Assembly (NCBI RefSeq): GCF_014635345.1
Contig: NZ_BMCU01000004.1
Location: 124,001 to 188,000 of the forward strand
Direction: 5' to 3'
From: Rhodococcoides trifolii
GTDB lineage: Bacteria; Actinomycetota; Actinomycetes; Mycobacteriales; Mycobacteriaceae
Length of the DNA: 64,000 nucleotides
In this document: positions 1 to 8,467 of the stretch, in pieces
Position numbering within the stretch: the first letter of the stretch is position 1
How the letters are laid out: each line of letters begins with the position of its first letter
Position numbers and translations under genes: made by a program
Notes under the pieces: model-generated
Database searches by the model: none
What the model saw: the letters and a program-made list of their open reading frames with translations, nothing else
What the model was told of the DNA's origin: nothing

Positions 1-268
1 CGACGGCCAGGGCGTAGACCTCACCGCCGCCGTCCGCCGCCGCCACCTTGGTCTCGACCGGTGCGAGCGGGGGAACGTCGAAAAGTTGGGCGATGCCCTG
101 GCGGCCCTCGACCTCGACCAGCAGAACTTTCCGGCCGCCGGCGGCGAGCGAGAGCGCCAACGCCGCTGCAACGGTCGATTTTCCGGTGCCGCCCTTGCCG
201 GATACGAAATGCAGGCGAGCCCGGTCGGCCTTGGCGGGCCAACCGGTGGTGTCGACAGTGGAGGTCAC
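1..268 (-). CDS. ArsA/GET3-like anion-transporting ATPase, N-terminal part
   Basis: Partial gene: the first 89 residues are present and the rest lies beyond the left edge. A deviant Walker A (GKGGTGKS) at residues 24-31 marks the SIMIBI/ArsA ATPase class, which in actinobacteria sits as two adjacent ATPase genes next to whiB4 (Rv3679/Rv3680 type). The start is a GTG at 268; a basic stretch precedes the P-loop. It is divergent from the DUF4177 gene with only 31 bp between starts, so the promoters must overlap. The role is not established; ATP-driven handling of an anion or client protein is the family inference. Class assignment is strong, precise function is not. Confidence 0.85.
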   Translation of the reverse strand, partial: MTSTVDTTGWPAKADRARLHFVSGKGGTGKSTVAAALALSLAAGGRKVLLVEVEGRQGIAQLFDVPPLAPVETKVAAADGGGEVYALAV

Positions 269-299
269 AGATCCCAGCGTAGCGATAGGCTTCATCCTC

Positions 300-464
300 A
301 TGAGCGCATCGACGACGTGGGAATACTTCACCGCCCCCCTGCTGATCCACAACACCAAGACCATCCTCGACAACTTCGGATCCGACGGGTGGGAACTGGT
401 GACGGTTCTGCCCGGCCCGACGGGCGAGCAGCTGGTCGCGTACTTCAAGCGTCCGAAGAGCTGA
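300..464 (+). CDS. DUF4177-type small protein
   Basis: A 54-residue protein with an aromatic N-terminal WEYF patch and a central DGWELV motif at about residues 29-34, typical of DUF4177 proteins (Rv3678A position in mycobacteria). ATG start at 300. Its stop is 6 bp before the GTG of the RidA-family gene, so the two are probably co-transcribed. Function unknown. The conserved position beside the ArsA-like ATPase and RidA is the main context. The reading is supported by the motif and by synteny. Confidence 0.8.
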   Translation: MSASTTWEYFTAPLLIHNTKTILDNFGSDGWELVTVLPGPTGEQLVAYFKRPKS

Positions 465-469
465 CCGCC

Positions 470-925
470 GTGCCCCCCAAGGACAACCTGGCGGCGATGG
501 GGCTCGAGCTTCCTCCCGTCGTCCCCCCGGTCGCGTCGTACGTTCCCGCGGTGCGGACCGGCTCTCTCGTCTACACCTCGGGTCAACTGCCGATGGTCGA
601 CGGAAAGCTTCCCCTGGTCGGCAAGGTCGGAGCCGAGGTCACCGCCGAGCAGGCTCAGGACCTCGCGCGTACCTGTGCGTTGAATGCGATCGCCGCGATC
701 GACGCCCTCGTGGGAATCGACTCGATCGTCAAGGTCGTGAAGGTGGTCGGATTCGTTGCGTCCGCACCGGGATTCACCGGTCAGCCCGGCGTGATCAACG
801 GTGCATCGAACCTGCTGGGTGACGTGTTCGGCGACGCCGGCGTGCACGCGCGCTCGGCTGTGGGCGTGGCGGAGTTGCCGCTGAACGCACCGGTCGAGGT
901 GGAGCTCATCGTCGAGGTGGCTTGA
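470..925 (+). CDS. RidA/YjgF family protein
   Basis: A 151-residue protein of the YjgF/YER057c/UK114 family. The N-terminal half carries a YTSGQLP-type motif (about residues 40-46 after the GTG start) and the C-terminal half the PxNAPVEVELI-like end. Canonical RidA hydrolyses reactive enamine/imine intermediates from PLP enzymes to ketoacids and ammonia. This longer actinobacterial subgroup (Rv3678c type) is less well characterised, so imine deamination is an inference. Start GTG 470 is preferred because it follows directly on the DUF4177 gene; ATG 497 is the alternative. Its 3' end overlaps the convergent oxidoreductase gene by 20 bp. Confidence 0.85.
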   Translation: MPPKDNLAAMGLELPPVVPPVASYVPAVRTGSLVYTSGQLPMVDGKLPLVGKVGAEVTAEQAQDLARTCALNAIAAIDALVGIDSIVKVVKVVGFVASAPGFTGQPGVINGASNLLGDVFGDAGVHARSAVGVAELPLNAPVEVELIVEVA

Positions 926-1772
926 GGCGGAGCACCTTCTCGATCACTTCCTGTAGATGCAGGCCACGCTGAGCCGAACAGGCGTGGGGCACCCCGGTGC
1001 GCACCGACTCCAGGAATTCGTCGAGCAACACGCGGTAGCACTCCACTGCCGCAGTGGTGCGATCGGACAGTTCGCGAACGCCACCGTCGCCGCTGACGAC
1101 GACCTTCAGCACCGACGGCATCACCGGTGTGCGCATCGACAACACCACGCTCGACGTCTTGTCCTCGTGCGCCAACGTGATCGACCACGTATCGGTTTCG
1201 ACGTCCCGTCGGGTGGACACGACGTCGGTGATGGGGCCAAGCGCGCAATCCAATAGATCGAAGACATGCGGGCCGACGTCCATCAGGGCGCCGCCCTCCT
1301 GACGCCAGGTGGACGACGAATACTCCCCGCCCAGCAGCGCACCGGACAGCCAGGTACCCGTCGCCGCCGCCCAGTCGTGGCCGTCGAGCGAGGCGAGAAA
1401 CTCTCGCGTCTCGGGTGCGAAGCGGCGCGTCAACGTCACCATCGACATCACTCCCGCCCGGTCGACGGCGTCGACGAGGCGTCGTGCGTCGTCGAGAGTG
1501 CCGGCAATCGGCTTGTCGAGCAGGACGTGTTTGCCCCTGTCGAGTGCCTTCGTCGCGAGCTCGGCCTGCACCGTCGGCGGGACTGCGAACGCCACTGCGT
1601 CCACCGCGTCGATCAACGAGTCCACGTCGTCGAACACCTCGGTGCCGAGGTCCTGTGCCTGTTCGGGCCGTCGCGCCCACACCCCGACGAACTCGATGTC
1701 CGGGTGGGCAGTCAACGCCGGTCCGGCTGCAGTGTGTGCCCAGGGGCCGGCGCCGATCACTCCGATTCGCAT
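906..1772 (-). CDS. Gfo/Idh/MocA family oxidoreductase
   Basis: A 288-residue NAD(P)-dependent oxidoreductase. An N-terminal Rossmann motif VIGAGPWA (residues 5-12) is followed by a DKP variant of the EKP motif (86-88, Lys87 catalytic). The MDVGPHVFD segment (residues 164-172) supplies the conserved Asp165 and His169. The substrate of this subfamily cannot be read from sequence; sugars or inositols are usual. ATG 1772 starts immediately at the Rossmann strand, as is usual, and lies 30 bp from the divergent MBL hydrolase start. The 3' end overlaps the RidA gene. Confidence 0.85.
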   Translation of the reverse strand: MRIGVIGAGPWAHTAAGPALTAHPDIEFVGVWARRPEQAQDLGTEVFDDVDSLIDAVDAVAFAVPPTVQAELATKALDRGKHVLLDKPIAGTLDDARRLVDAVDRAGVMSMVTLTRRFAPETREFLASLDGHDWAAATGTWLSGALLGGEYSSSTWRQEGGALMDVGPHVFDLLDCALGPITDVVSTRRDVETDTWSITLAHEDKTSSVVLSMRTPVMPSVLKVVVSGDGGVRELSDRTTAAVECYRVLLDEFLESVRTGVPHACSAQRGLHLQEVIEKVLRLKPPRR

Positions 1773-1802
1773 GGCTTCGACCCTAAACGGATACGGTGAG
1801 GC

Positions 1803-2582
1803 ATGGCCCTCGAACATCCCGCGTACGAGCAGCTGCGTCAGGTGACGCCCACCGCGGCAGTACTTCTCGCACGCAACCCGGGGAAGATGACGCTCGACGG
1901 GACCAACACCTGGGTTCTGCGGGGACCGGACAGTGACGAGGTTGTCATCGTCGATCCGGGCCCACGCAGCCGGGACCACATCGACCTCGTGGCGCAGCAG
2001 GGAAAGGTGGCCCTGATTCTGCTGACGCATCGCCACCACGATCACACCGGCGGCATCGCGCGACTGCACAAACTGACCGGCGCGCCCGTCCGTGCGTCCA
2101 CCGAGAAGTACTTACGTGGGGGTGGAGCTCTCCTGTCCGACGGGGAGGTGATTGCGGCGGCGGGCGTCGAGTTGACCGTCGTGGCAACTCCCGGCCACAC
2201 GGCCGACTCGGTCAGCTTCCTCACCGACGACGCCGTCCTGACCGGTGACACCATCCTCGGGCGCGGAACCAGCGTCATCGACGCCAAAGACGGGACGCTG
2301 GCGGACTACCTGTCGTCACTGGATCGGCTCGAGCAGGTGGGCGAAGGACGCCGCGCGCTTCCCGGTCACGGTCCCGACCTCCCCGACACCGCGTTGGTCG
2401 CCCGTGAGTATCGAGCTCACCGCGAGCAGCGGCTGGACCAGGTGCGTGAGGCCCTCGCCGAACTGGGTGACGGCGCGAACGCGCTCAAGGTGGTCAAACA
2501 CGTCTACGCCGACGTCGACAAGAAGCTGTGGCCGGCGGCGCGCATGTCGGTGAAGGCTCAGTTGGAGTACCTGCGGGGCTGA
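1803..2582 (+). CDS. Metallo-beta-lactamase fold hydrolase (LACTB2-like)
   Basis: A 259-residue MBL-fold protein. The zinc motif HRHHDH lies at residues 76-81; further ligands are His132 in PGHTADS, Asp149 in LTGDT and His189 in LPGHGP. The C-terminal extension, about 60 residues long, matches the LACTB2/RNase-like hydrolase subgroup. In mycobacteria the orthologue (Rv3677c) sits beside crp, as here. Family members include glyoxalase II-type thioesterases and endoribonucleases, so substrate is open. ATG 1803 is 30 bp from the divergent oxidoreductase. The 3' end overlaps the convergent TetR gene by 25 bp. Confidence 0.88.
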   Translation: MALEHPAYEQLRQVTPTAAVLLARNPGKMTLDGTNTWVLRGPDSDEVVIVDPGPRSRDHIDLVAQQGKVALILLTHRHHDHTGGIARLHKLTGAPVRASTEKYLRGGGALLSDGEVIAAAGVELTVVATPGHTADSVSFLTDDAVLTGDTILGRGTSVIDAKDGTLADYLSSLDRLEQVGEGRRALPGHGPDLPDTALVAREYRAHREQRLDQVREALAELGDGANALKVVKHVYADVDKKLWPAARMSVKAQLEYLRG

Positions 2583-3079
2583 GCATTCAGGTACCGCTCG
2601 ATTATCGGCTCGAAACCGTCGACGAACTCGCGACCGTTGACTGTCGTCTCGTAGACCAGACCTTCCAGCAGCGCAACGAATCCTGCTCCGCCGGTGTCGC
2701 CCAGGAGCGCCTGGGCCCTCGGAGTCGAGAACAGGCAGTTCGCGAGCCGGTCGCGTAATGCCTGGTCGTCCCCGCACTCGATCGTCATCGCAGCGCGAGC
2801 GACAACGTCATGCCGTCGCTCGGAGACCAAGCGGCCCAGGTACCGAGCGACGGACGGCACGACGTGCGAGGTGTCGAGCTCGGCGAACTCGGTGCGTGAC
2901 CTGCTGGTGAGCATGTCCACGATCGCCGTCAGCAAATCGCGCCGCGATCGAAAGTAGTAGGACGTCGAACCGGCGGGCAGCGCAAGTTGGCTGTCGATCG
3001 CGCGATGGGTCAGCGCACGGATACCACGATCGGCGATGAGGTGGATCGCACAGTCGGCGATCTGGTCTCGGCGTTCCAT
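2558..3079 (-). CDS. TetR family transcriptional regulator
   Basis: A 173-residue repressor. The N-terminal 50 residues form a TetR helix-turn-helix (ALTHRAIDSQ followed by the GSTSYYFRSR recognition region near residues 36-45). The C-terminal part is a ligand-binding helical bundle, unassignable by eye. It is divergent from the ZapE-like gene, and a 16-bp palindrome sits between the two starts. Autoregulation and control of zapE are therefore likely. This pair interrupts the otherwise mycobacterium-like order between the MBL hydrolase and crp. Confidence 0.85.
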   Translation of the reverse strand: MERRDQIADCAIHLIADRGIRALTHRAIDSQLALPAGSTSYYFRSRRDLLTAIVDMLTSRSRTEFAELDTSHVVPSVARYLGRLVSERRHDVVARAAMTIECGDDQALRDRLANCLFSTPRAQALLGDTGGAGFVALLEGLVYETTVNGREFVDGFEPIIERYLNAQPRRYSN

Positions 3080-3087
3080 GCGTCGTA

Positions 3088-3103
3088 CTCTACATTCGTA
3101 GAG
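3088..3103. promoter_or_regulatory. Palindromic operator candidate between tetR and zapE
   Basis: CTCTAC-attc-GTAGAG is a perfect inverted repeat with 6-bp arms. It lies in the 34-bp gap between the divergent TetR start (3079) and the ZapE-like start (3114). Position and symmetry fit a TetR dimer site covering both promoters. Binding is inferred. Confidence 0.6.
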
Positions 3104-3113
3104 GGAGGCGGAG

Positions 3114-4010
3114 ATGGACGAGGGTCAACAACGGGTACGGGATGCATGCGCGCAGGTTTGCCCGGGCAGGGGTCTGTACGTCTGGGGGCCGGTCGGTCGC
3201 GGGAAGACGATGCTGTTGGACGAGCATTTCGACACTCTGCGAGAACCGAAGGTTCGTATGCACTTTCACGATTTCTTCGTCAGGCTTCACGCCGAGTTCA
3301 TCCGTGCGGATCTCCGCATCGATCGTGCCCTCGATGCGGTTGTCGGAAGGGCGGAGGCAGTCTTGTTCGACGAGTTCTTCGTTCACGACATCGGTGACGC
3401 AATGCTCGTGCATCGAGGTATGCAGGCGTTGAAGACGAAGCGGGTCACCGTGATGGCCACTTCGAACTACGCTCCGGACAACCTGCTGCCCAGCAACCTC
3501 TTTCATGCCAAGTTCGTGCCGACGATCGAGCTGCTGAAATCGATGATGCAGATCGTGGACATCGGCGCGGGGCTCGATTATCGAACGAAGTCGGATCACA
3601 AGAGCGGTTTCGCAGCCGGACGGTGGACGACAACTGGTCGTATCCAAGCGCCTGCCGGTAAGAGGACAACACTTTTCCCTGCCGGTCACCCCGTCGTCGC
3701 ATTGTTCGCAGGCAACGGCTCGGTGTGGTTCGACTTCGCTGATCTGTGCGAAAAAGCCACAGCTACAAGCGATTACATCGCACTGGCCAGAACGTTCCCC
3801 CGCTGGTTCGTGACGGGCATTCCGCCGCTTGCGAACGTATCGCAGGATTCCGCAATCCGGTTCGCCAACGTCGTCGACGTGTTGTGCGACCGCGACATCG
3901 AGACAGTCTTCATCTCGGACGGGCCGCCGGATTTACGGGGCCTCGATCGGGTGCCCCAATTCGAGTCCGCCCGGCTTGCGAGCCGGCTCGGTCAATTACT
4001 GATGGATTGA
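3114..4010 (+). CDS. zapE: ZapE/AFG1-like ATPase
   Basis: A 298-residue AAA+-type ATPase of the AFG1/ZapE family. Walker A GPVGRGKT is at residues 25-32, the family motif RMHFHDFF near 48-55, Walker B AVLFDEF at 82-88 and a sensor-like MATSNYAPDNL near 115. In other bacteria ZapE acts at the division septum, and AFG1 homologues act in membrane-protein quality control. The protein is shorter than typical ZapE (about 340-390 residues), mainly at the N-terminus. ATG 3114 has a GGAGGCGGAG ribosome site just upstream. It ends one base before the convergent crp gene. Confidence 0.82.
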   Translation: MDEGQQRVRDACAQVCPGRGLYVWGPVGRGKTMLLDEHFDTLREPKVRMHFHDFFVRLHAEFIRADLRIDRALDAVVGRAEAVLFDEFFVHDIGDAMLVHRGMQALKTKRVTVMATSNYAPDNLLPSNLFHAKFVPTIELLKSMMQIVDIGAGLDYRTKSDHKSGFAAGRWTTTGRIQAPAGKRTTLFPAGHPVVALFAGNGSVWFDFADLCEKATATSDYIALARTFPRWFVTGIPPLANVSQDSAIRFANVVDVLCDRDIETVFISDGPPDLRGLDRVPQFESARLASRLGQLLMD

Positions 4011-4011
4011 C

Positions 4012-4686
4012 CTACCGCGCGCGACGAGCCAACCGCTCGGAATCCGAGATCAGCACACTCTTGCCCTCGAGGCGCAACCAACCGCGATGCGCGAAGTCGG
4101 CCAGTGCCTTGTTCACTGTTTCACGTGAAGCACCGACGAGCTGCGCGATCTCTTCCTGCGTCAGGTCGTGGGTGACGCGCAGCGACCCGGCTTCCTGCGT
4201 TCCGAAGCGCTGAGCCAGCTGGAGAAGGGCCTTGGCCACGCGGCCGGGCACGTCGGTGAAGATGAGGTCGGCGAGGTTGTTGTTGGTGCGACGCAGGCGA
4301 CGAGCTAGGACACGCAGCAACTGCTCGGCGATCTCGGGGCGCTGATCGATCCACGCCTTGAGGGCGTCGCGGTCCATGCTTACCGCGCGCACCTCGGTGA
4401 CGGTGGTCGCAGAGGACGTGCGGGGGCCCGGGTCGAAGATGGAGAGCTCGCCGAACATGTCCGACGGTCCCATGATCGTCAGCAGGTTCTCACGGCCGTC
4501 GGGTGACTTGCGGCCGAGCTTCACCTTGCCGGACACGATGATGTAGAGACGGTCGCCGGGCTCGCCTTCGTTGAAGACGACGTGGCCACGCGGAAAGTCG
4601 ACGGGCTGGAGCTGCTTGGTCAGCGCGGAAACCGCTGACGGCTCTACTCCCTGAAAGATGCCGGCCCGTGCCAGAACCTCGTCCAC
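4012..4686 (-). CDS. crp: cAMP-binding Crp/GlxR global regulator
   Basis: A 224-residue CRP/FNR-family regulator, the expected length for Rv3676/GlxR. A cyclic-nucleotide-binding domain spans residues 10-120 with the phosphate-binding cassette [17 protein letters not shown] at 79-95. The dimer helix follows, then a winged HTH at 175-200 ([17 protein letters not shown]). GlxR/Crp in this group binds TGTGA-N6-TCACA palindromes and controls carbon, acetate and respiratory genes. Matching sites occur in this window before acs (18097) and at the Ms1-like RNA (25352), with a weaker one upstream of crp itself (4765). Confidence 0.95.
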   Translation of the reverse strand: MDEVLARAGIFQGVEPSAVSALTKQLQPVDFPRGHVVFNEGEPGDRLYIIVSGKVKLGRKSPDGRENLLTIMGPSDMFGELSIFDPGPRTSSATTVTEVRAVSMDRDALKAWIDQRPEIAEQLLRVLARRLRRTNNNLADLIFTDVPGRVAKALLQLAQRFGTQEAGSLRVTHDLTQEEIAQLVGASRETVNKALADFAHRGWLRLEGKSVLISDSERLARRAR

Positions 4687-4764
4687 GTGTGCTCCTTTTG
4701 CGACTCATCGATCGGCGAACGCGTTACGCCGTGCGAGGGAAGTCTACTTCCCGCCGGCCGATCG

Positions 4765-4784
4765 CGAGTGATCGCAGCCACTCG
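4765..4784. promoter_or_regulatory. Candidate Crp autoregulatory site
   Basis: CGAGTG-N8-CACTCG is a perfect inverted repeat about 80 bp upstream of the crp start. It keeps the GTG-N8-CAC core of Crp/GlxR sites (GTGA present, TCAC changed to CCAC). Autoregulation of crp is known in relatives; here it is inferred. Confidence 0.45.
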
Positions 4785-4802
4785 ACGTGTTGCAGACCGT
4801 CC

Positions 4803-5075
4803 TCAGCTGGCGCGACGGGCGTGATCGTCGAGCAGCGAGACCTCCTCGGCGGTCTCACCGTCGACCCGCCGGCGGCGACGAGCGAAGCGGGCGAACGCGT
4901 TGGGGAAGCCGTCGCTGGCGAGGGTGGCGACCTCGGCGCTACTGGCCTGATCGACGAATTCCTGCACCTCTTGTTCGCGAACGCCGACCCTGTTGAGGCG
5001 CGATTCGAACCGCTCCATCGCGAGCGCGAACAGCGTCAGCAATATCGGGAAGAGAACCACAGCGAGAGCCTGCAT
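4803..5075 (-). CDS. Small single-pass membrane protein (Rv3675-like position)
   Basis: A 90-residue protein if started at ATG 5075; a GTG at 5114 would add 13 residues. The N-terminus is one hydrophobic helix (residues 2-18), followed by a charged cytoplasmic-type tail with an RRRRR cluster near residue 67. It lies between crp and nth, where mycobacteria carry a small membrane protein (Rv3675), so it is likely the same family despite weak ribosome-site support. Function unknown. Confidence 0.6.
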   Translation of the reverse strand: MQALAVVLFPILLTLFALAMERFESRLNRVGVREQEVQEFVDQASSAEVATLASDGFPNAFARFARRRRRVDGETAEEVSLLDDHARRAS

Positions 5076-5167
5076 AGATGGAAGTAAACACGCTCGAGGT
5101 CTCGAAAAGAACACGACCGGGCACTTGCCCGGTGAAGGTTGTCGGTGGTGTTCCGTAGAGTCGACGT

Positions 5168-5935
5168 GTGCCGAAGACAGCTGGGGAGAGCCCCGACGTG
5201 CGGAAACTCGCCGAGACGCCCATCGGGCTCAAGCGGCGTGCGCGCAGGATGAATCGCCGTCTGGGTGACGCGTTTCCCCATGTCTACTGCGAACTGGATT
5301 TCACGACGCCGCTCGAGCTCGCCGTCGCCACCATCCTCTCGGCGCAATGCACCGACGTTCGCGTGAACCAGACCACGCCCGCCCTCTTCGCGAAGTACCG
5401 AACGGCCCGCGATTACGCAGAGGCAGACCGCACCGAACTCGAGGAGTTCATCCGCTCCACCGGCTTCTACCGGAACAAGGCCAACTCGCTCATCGGTCTG
5501 GGGCAGGCCCTGCTCGACGGGTACGACGGGGAAGTGCCGCCCGATCTGAACAAGCTCGTGAAGCTGCCGGGAATCGGCCGCAAGACTGCGAACGTAATTC
5601 TGGGAAACGCGTTCGACATTCCCGGAATCACGGTCGACACCCATTTCGGCCGGCTGGTTCGACGCTGGCAGTGGACCGACGAAGAAGACCCGGTCAAGGT
5701 CGAGCACGCCATCGGCGCGTTGATCGAACGCAAGGAATGGACCATCCTCTCGCATCGCGTCATCTTCCACGGTCGGCGCGTGTGCCATTCCCGCAAGCCG
5801 GCGTGCGGAGTCTGCGTCCTCGCGAAGGACTGCCCGTCGTACGGGATCGGTGAGACGGACCCGTTGAAGGCGGCCGCGCTGGTCAAGGGCCCCGAGACCG
5901 CTCACTTGCTGGAACTGGCTGGCATCGAGGCGTGA
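5168..5935 (+). CDS. nth: Endonuclease III
   Basis: A 255-residue bifunctional DNA glycosylase/AP lyase for oxidised pyrimidines. The helix-hairpin-helix LPGIGRKTA carries catalytic Lys139, and Asp157 lies in VDTHFGR. The 4Fe-4S cluster Cys residues C206, C213, C216 and C222 keep the C-X6-C-X2-C-X5-C spacing. The N-terminus is about 20 residues longer than in E. coli. GTG start at 5168. It is the first gene of a run of four with 4-bp overlaps (nth, thioredoxin-like, Nudix, marP), the same order as in mycobacteria. Confidence 0.95.
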   Translation: MPKTAGESPDVRKLAETPIGLKRRARRMNRRLGDAFPHVYCELDFTTPLELAVATILSAQCTDVRVNQTTPALFAKYRTARDYAEADRTELEEFIRSTGFYRNKANSLIGLGQALLDGYDGEVPPDLNKLVKLPGIGRKTANVILGNAFDIPGITVDTHFGRLVRRWQWTDEEDPVKVEHAIGALIERKEWTILSHRVIFHGRRVCHSRKPACGVCVLAKDCPSYGIGETDPLKAAALVKGPETAHLLELAGIEA

Positions 5936-6603
5936 GCAGATCGTCCGCACTGAGGTGGAGCCTCGCTGCTCTGGTGGTGGTGGTTGCGTTGATCGTCGCC
6001 ATCTGGCCGCGCGGCGGTGACGAGGCAACAGGTCCGAGCTCGTACGACGAGTTCCGCAACTCGATCGGGACGGCGGCCGGAACGCCCCCACCGTCGTCCG
6101 ATGCGGATCTCGGCGCTCTGCGGGCAGCAGCCGACCTGGCGCCGTGCCCGACGCCGCCGGCCGGTTCGACCGGGTCGGGCCCGCTTGCCGGAATCACGTT
6201 GGACTGCCTGGCCGACGGCTCGCCCGTCGACCTCGCAGGCGCATTGGCCGGGAAACCTGCGCTGATCAACCTGTGGGCCTACTGGTGCGGGCCGTGCGCG
6301 GAGGAACTGCCGTACCTGCAGCAGTACGCAGAGCGCGCTGGTGATGCCGTTACCGTGTTGACGGTGCACGAGGATCCGAAGCAGGACAATGCGCTCACCC
6401 GCCTCACCGATTACGGCGTTCGGCTGCCGGGCGTGCAGGACGGATCCGCTCGCGTCGCCGCAGCGGTCGCTGCGCCCAGCGTCCTACCGGTGACGGTCCT
6501 CGTCGCGGCGGACGGTTCGATCGCCAAGGTTCTTCCGCAGCCGTTCCGCAGCGTCGACGACGTGGCCGGTGCCGTCACCACCTACCTCGGGGTGTCCGCA
6601 TGA
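5932..6603 (+). CDS. Membrane-anchored thioredoxin-like (TlpA/ResA-type) protein
   Basis: A 223-residue protein. An N-terminal membrane helix (residues 8-25) anchors an extracytoplasmic thioredoxin fold with active-site WCGPC (C119, C122). Two further cysteines at 72 and 92 precede the fold. TlpA/ResA-type proteins reduce disulfides outside the membrane. The Rv3673c-type gene always sits between nth and the Nudix gene. GTG start overlaps the nth stop (GTGA), and its own stop overlaps the Nudix start. Confidence 0.88.
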   Translation: MSRSSALRWSLAALVVVVALIVAIWPRGGDEATGPSSYDEFRNSIGTAAGTPPPSSDADLGALRAAADLAPCPTPPAGSTGSGPLAGITLDCLADGSPVDLAGALAGKPALINLWAYWCGPCAEELPYLQQYAERAGDAVTVLTVHEDPKQDNALTRLTDYGVRLPGVQDGSARVAAAVAAPSVLPVTVLVAADGSIAKVLPQPFRSVDDVAGAVTTYLGVSA

Positions 6604-7280
6604 CCGCACCGGCGTGGCTGCGCGGACTCGAGCACGCCTCGCTCGTCGACCGCTCGCACACCAATCCCGTACTCGATCGGCAAGCGCCAGAGGGGGCCAC
6701 GTCTCGCGACGCCGCTGTGCTCGTTCTCTTCTCCGGATCCGATGCTGACGACGTTCCCGAGGATGCGGATGTGCTTCTGACGCAACGGGCGTCGTCGCTT
6801 CGGCAGCACAGCGGTCAGGTGGCGTTCCCCGGCGGAGCCGCCGATCCGGGGGACGACGGGCCGATCGGCACTGCGTTGCGCGAGGCCGTGGAGGAGACCG
6901 GACTCGACCCGTCGGGGGTCGAGCCGTTGGCGACACTCGACCCGATCTACGTGCCCCCGTCGGGCTTCGTGGTGACGCCCGTGGTCGCGTTCTGGCGCAC
7001 GCCGTCCCGGATCGGTGTGGTCGACACGGCCGAGACCGAGCGCGTCGTGCGCGTCAAGCTGTCCGAATTGCTCGATCCCGCACGGCGGTTCGTCGTTCGG
7101 CATCCGCTCGGCTACCAGGGACCGGCGTTCGGAGTCGACGAGATGCTGGTCTGGGGTTTCACGGCTGGAATACTGTCCGGCGTGTTCGATTCCATGGGCT
7201 GGGGGACGCCCTGGAACACAGACGATATTCGTGATCTCGATGCCAGCATCGAGGCAGCAGGGGCGGGGATGCAGCAATGA
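6600..7280 (+). CDS. Nudix hydrolase, CoA pyrophosphatase type
   Basis: A 226-residue Nudix enzyme. The Nudix box covers residues 79-102 (GGAADPG...REAVEETGL), with an extra upstream LRQHSGQVAFPGG motif that matches the CoA/acyl-CoA diphosphatase signature (UPF0035). The likely reaction is cleavage of CoA to 4'-phosphopantetheine and 3',5'-ADP. ATG start overlaps the upstream gene by 4 bp and its stop overlaps marP by 4 bp, so translation is probably coupled. Confidence 0.88.
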   Translation: MTAPAWLRGLEHASLVDRSHTNPVLDRQAPEGATSRDAAVLVLFSGSDADDVPEDADVLLTQRASSLRQHSGQVAFPGGAADPGDDGPIGTALREAVEETGLDPSGVEPLATLDPIYVPPSGFVVTPVVAFWRTPSRIGVVDTAETERVVRVKLSELLDPARRFVVRHPLGYQGPAFGVDEMLVWGFTAGILSGVFDSMGWGTPWNTDDIRDLDASIEAAGAGMQQ

Positions 7281-8467
7281 CGGGATCGACCTGGCTCGAC
7301 ATCGGGGTGGCGCTGGTGGCGCTGCTCGCCGCGTCGTCGGGTTGGCGGCAGGGCGCCGTCGCGTCCGCTCTCGCGTTCTTCGGCGTCGTGCTCGGCGCGG
7401 TGGCCGGCATCCTCCTCGCTCCGCGAGTGCTCGTTCACGTCGACGACAGTCGGATGCGGGTGATCGTAGGCATCGGGCTGATCGTCGTTCTCGTGGTCGT
7501 CGGCGAAGTGGCCGGCATGGTCCTCGGGCGCGCTCTGCGCAGCGGAATGCACAGTCCCGCAGCACGTTCGGTCGACAGCACCATCGGTGCGGTACTGCAG
7601 GCCGTCGCCGTTCTGGTGGCGGCCTGGTTGTTGGCCATCCCGCTGACGGCGTCGTCGCAGCAGAGCGTCGCCGCTGCGGTCCGTGGGTCCGCCATTCTCG
7701 GCGGGGTCGACGACCTCGCCCCCGAATGGATGCGGGAAATTCCGAACGAGTTCTCGGCGCTGCTCGACACCTCCGGCCTCCCGGACGTCATCGGACCGTT
7801 CGGCCGCACACCCGTCGCCAACGTCGAACCGCCCGACGGCAGTGTTCTCTCGCTTCCCGTCGCGGCGAATCTGCAGCAGAGCGTGGTGCGGATCCGAGGC
7901 GTCGCCGAGAGCTGCCAGAAGGCGCTCGAGGGGTCGGGCTTCGTGATCGGCAACCAGCACGTCATGACCAACGCACACGTTGTTGCGGGCACGTCGTCGG
8001 TGACCGTCGACTCGTCGTCGGGCCCGCTCACCGCGCAGGTCGTGCTCTTCGACCCGTCCGTCGACATCGCCGTCCTCGAAGTTCCGGACCTGACTGCGCC
8101 CGTTCTGCCGTTCGCCCCCACACCGGCCCAGCCCGGCCAGAACGCGATCGTCCTGGGGTATCCGGGCGGTGGCCCGTATTCGGCCAGTGCGGCACGAGTG
8201 CGCGAGACACTCCCGCTTTCGGGACCGAACATCTACAAGACGGGGACGGTCGACCGCGAGGTCTACACCGTCCGCGGATCGATCCGGCAGGGCAATTCCG
8301 GTGGGCCGTTGGTGACCACCGACGGTCAGGTGCTGGGGGTCGTCTTCGGTGCGGCAGTCGACAATTCGGACACCGGGTTCGTTCTGACCGCCGGCGAGGT
8401 TGCCGACGAGGTCACCGCGTCGCAGCAAGCCGTCGCGGCGGTGAGCACGGGAGCGTGCATCGTCTGA
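7277..8467 (+). CDS. marP: MarP-like membrane serine protease
   Basis: A 396-residue protein, essentially the length of mycobacterial MarP (Rv3671c). Four transmembrane helices of a CvpA-like domain fill residues 8-125. A chymotrypsin-fold protease follows with His234 (TNAHVV), Asp263 (SVDIAVL) and Ser341 (QGNSGGP). Cys213 and the near-terminal Cys394 correspond to the activating disulfide known in MarP. In M. tuberculosis this protease maintains intrabacterial pH in acid and under oxidative stress. It ends the nth operon and abuts the convergent ephE gene with no gap. Confidence 0.92.
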   Translation: MTGSTWLDIGVALVALLAASSGWRQGAVASALAFFGVVLGAVAGILLAPRVLVHVDDSRMRVIVGIGLIVVLVVVGEVAGMVLGRALRSGMHSPAARSVDSTIGAVLQAVAVLVAAWLLAIPLTASSQQSVAAAVRGSAILGGVDDLAPEWMREIPNEFSALLDTSGLPDVIGPFGRTPVANVEPPDGSVLSLPVAANLQQSVVRIRGVAESCQKALEGSGFVIGNQHVMTNAHVVAGTSSVTVDSSSGPLTAQVVLFDPSVDIAVLEVPDLTAPVLPFAPTPAQPGQNAIVLGYPGGGPYSASAARVRETLPLSGPNIYKTGTVDREVYTVRGSIRQGNSGGPLVTTDGQVLGVVFGAAVDNSDTGFVLTAGEVADEVTASQQAVAAVSTGACIV

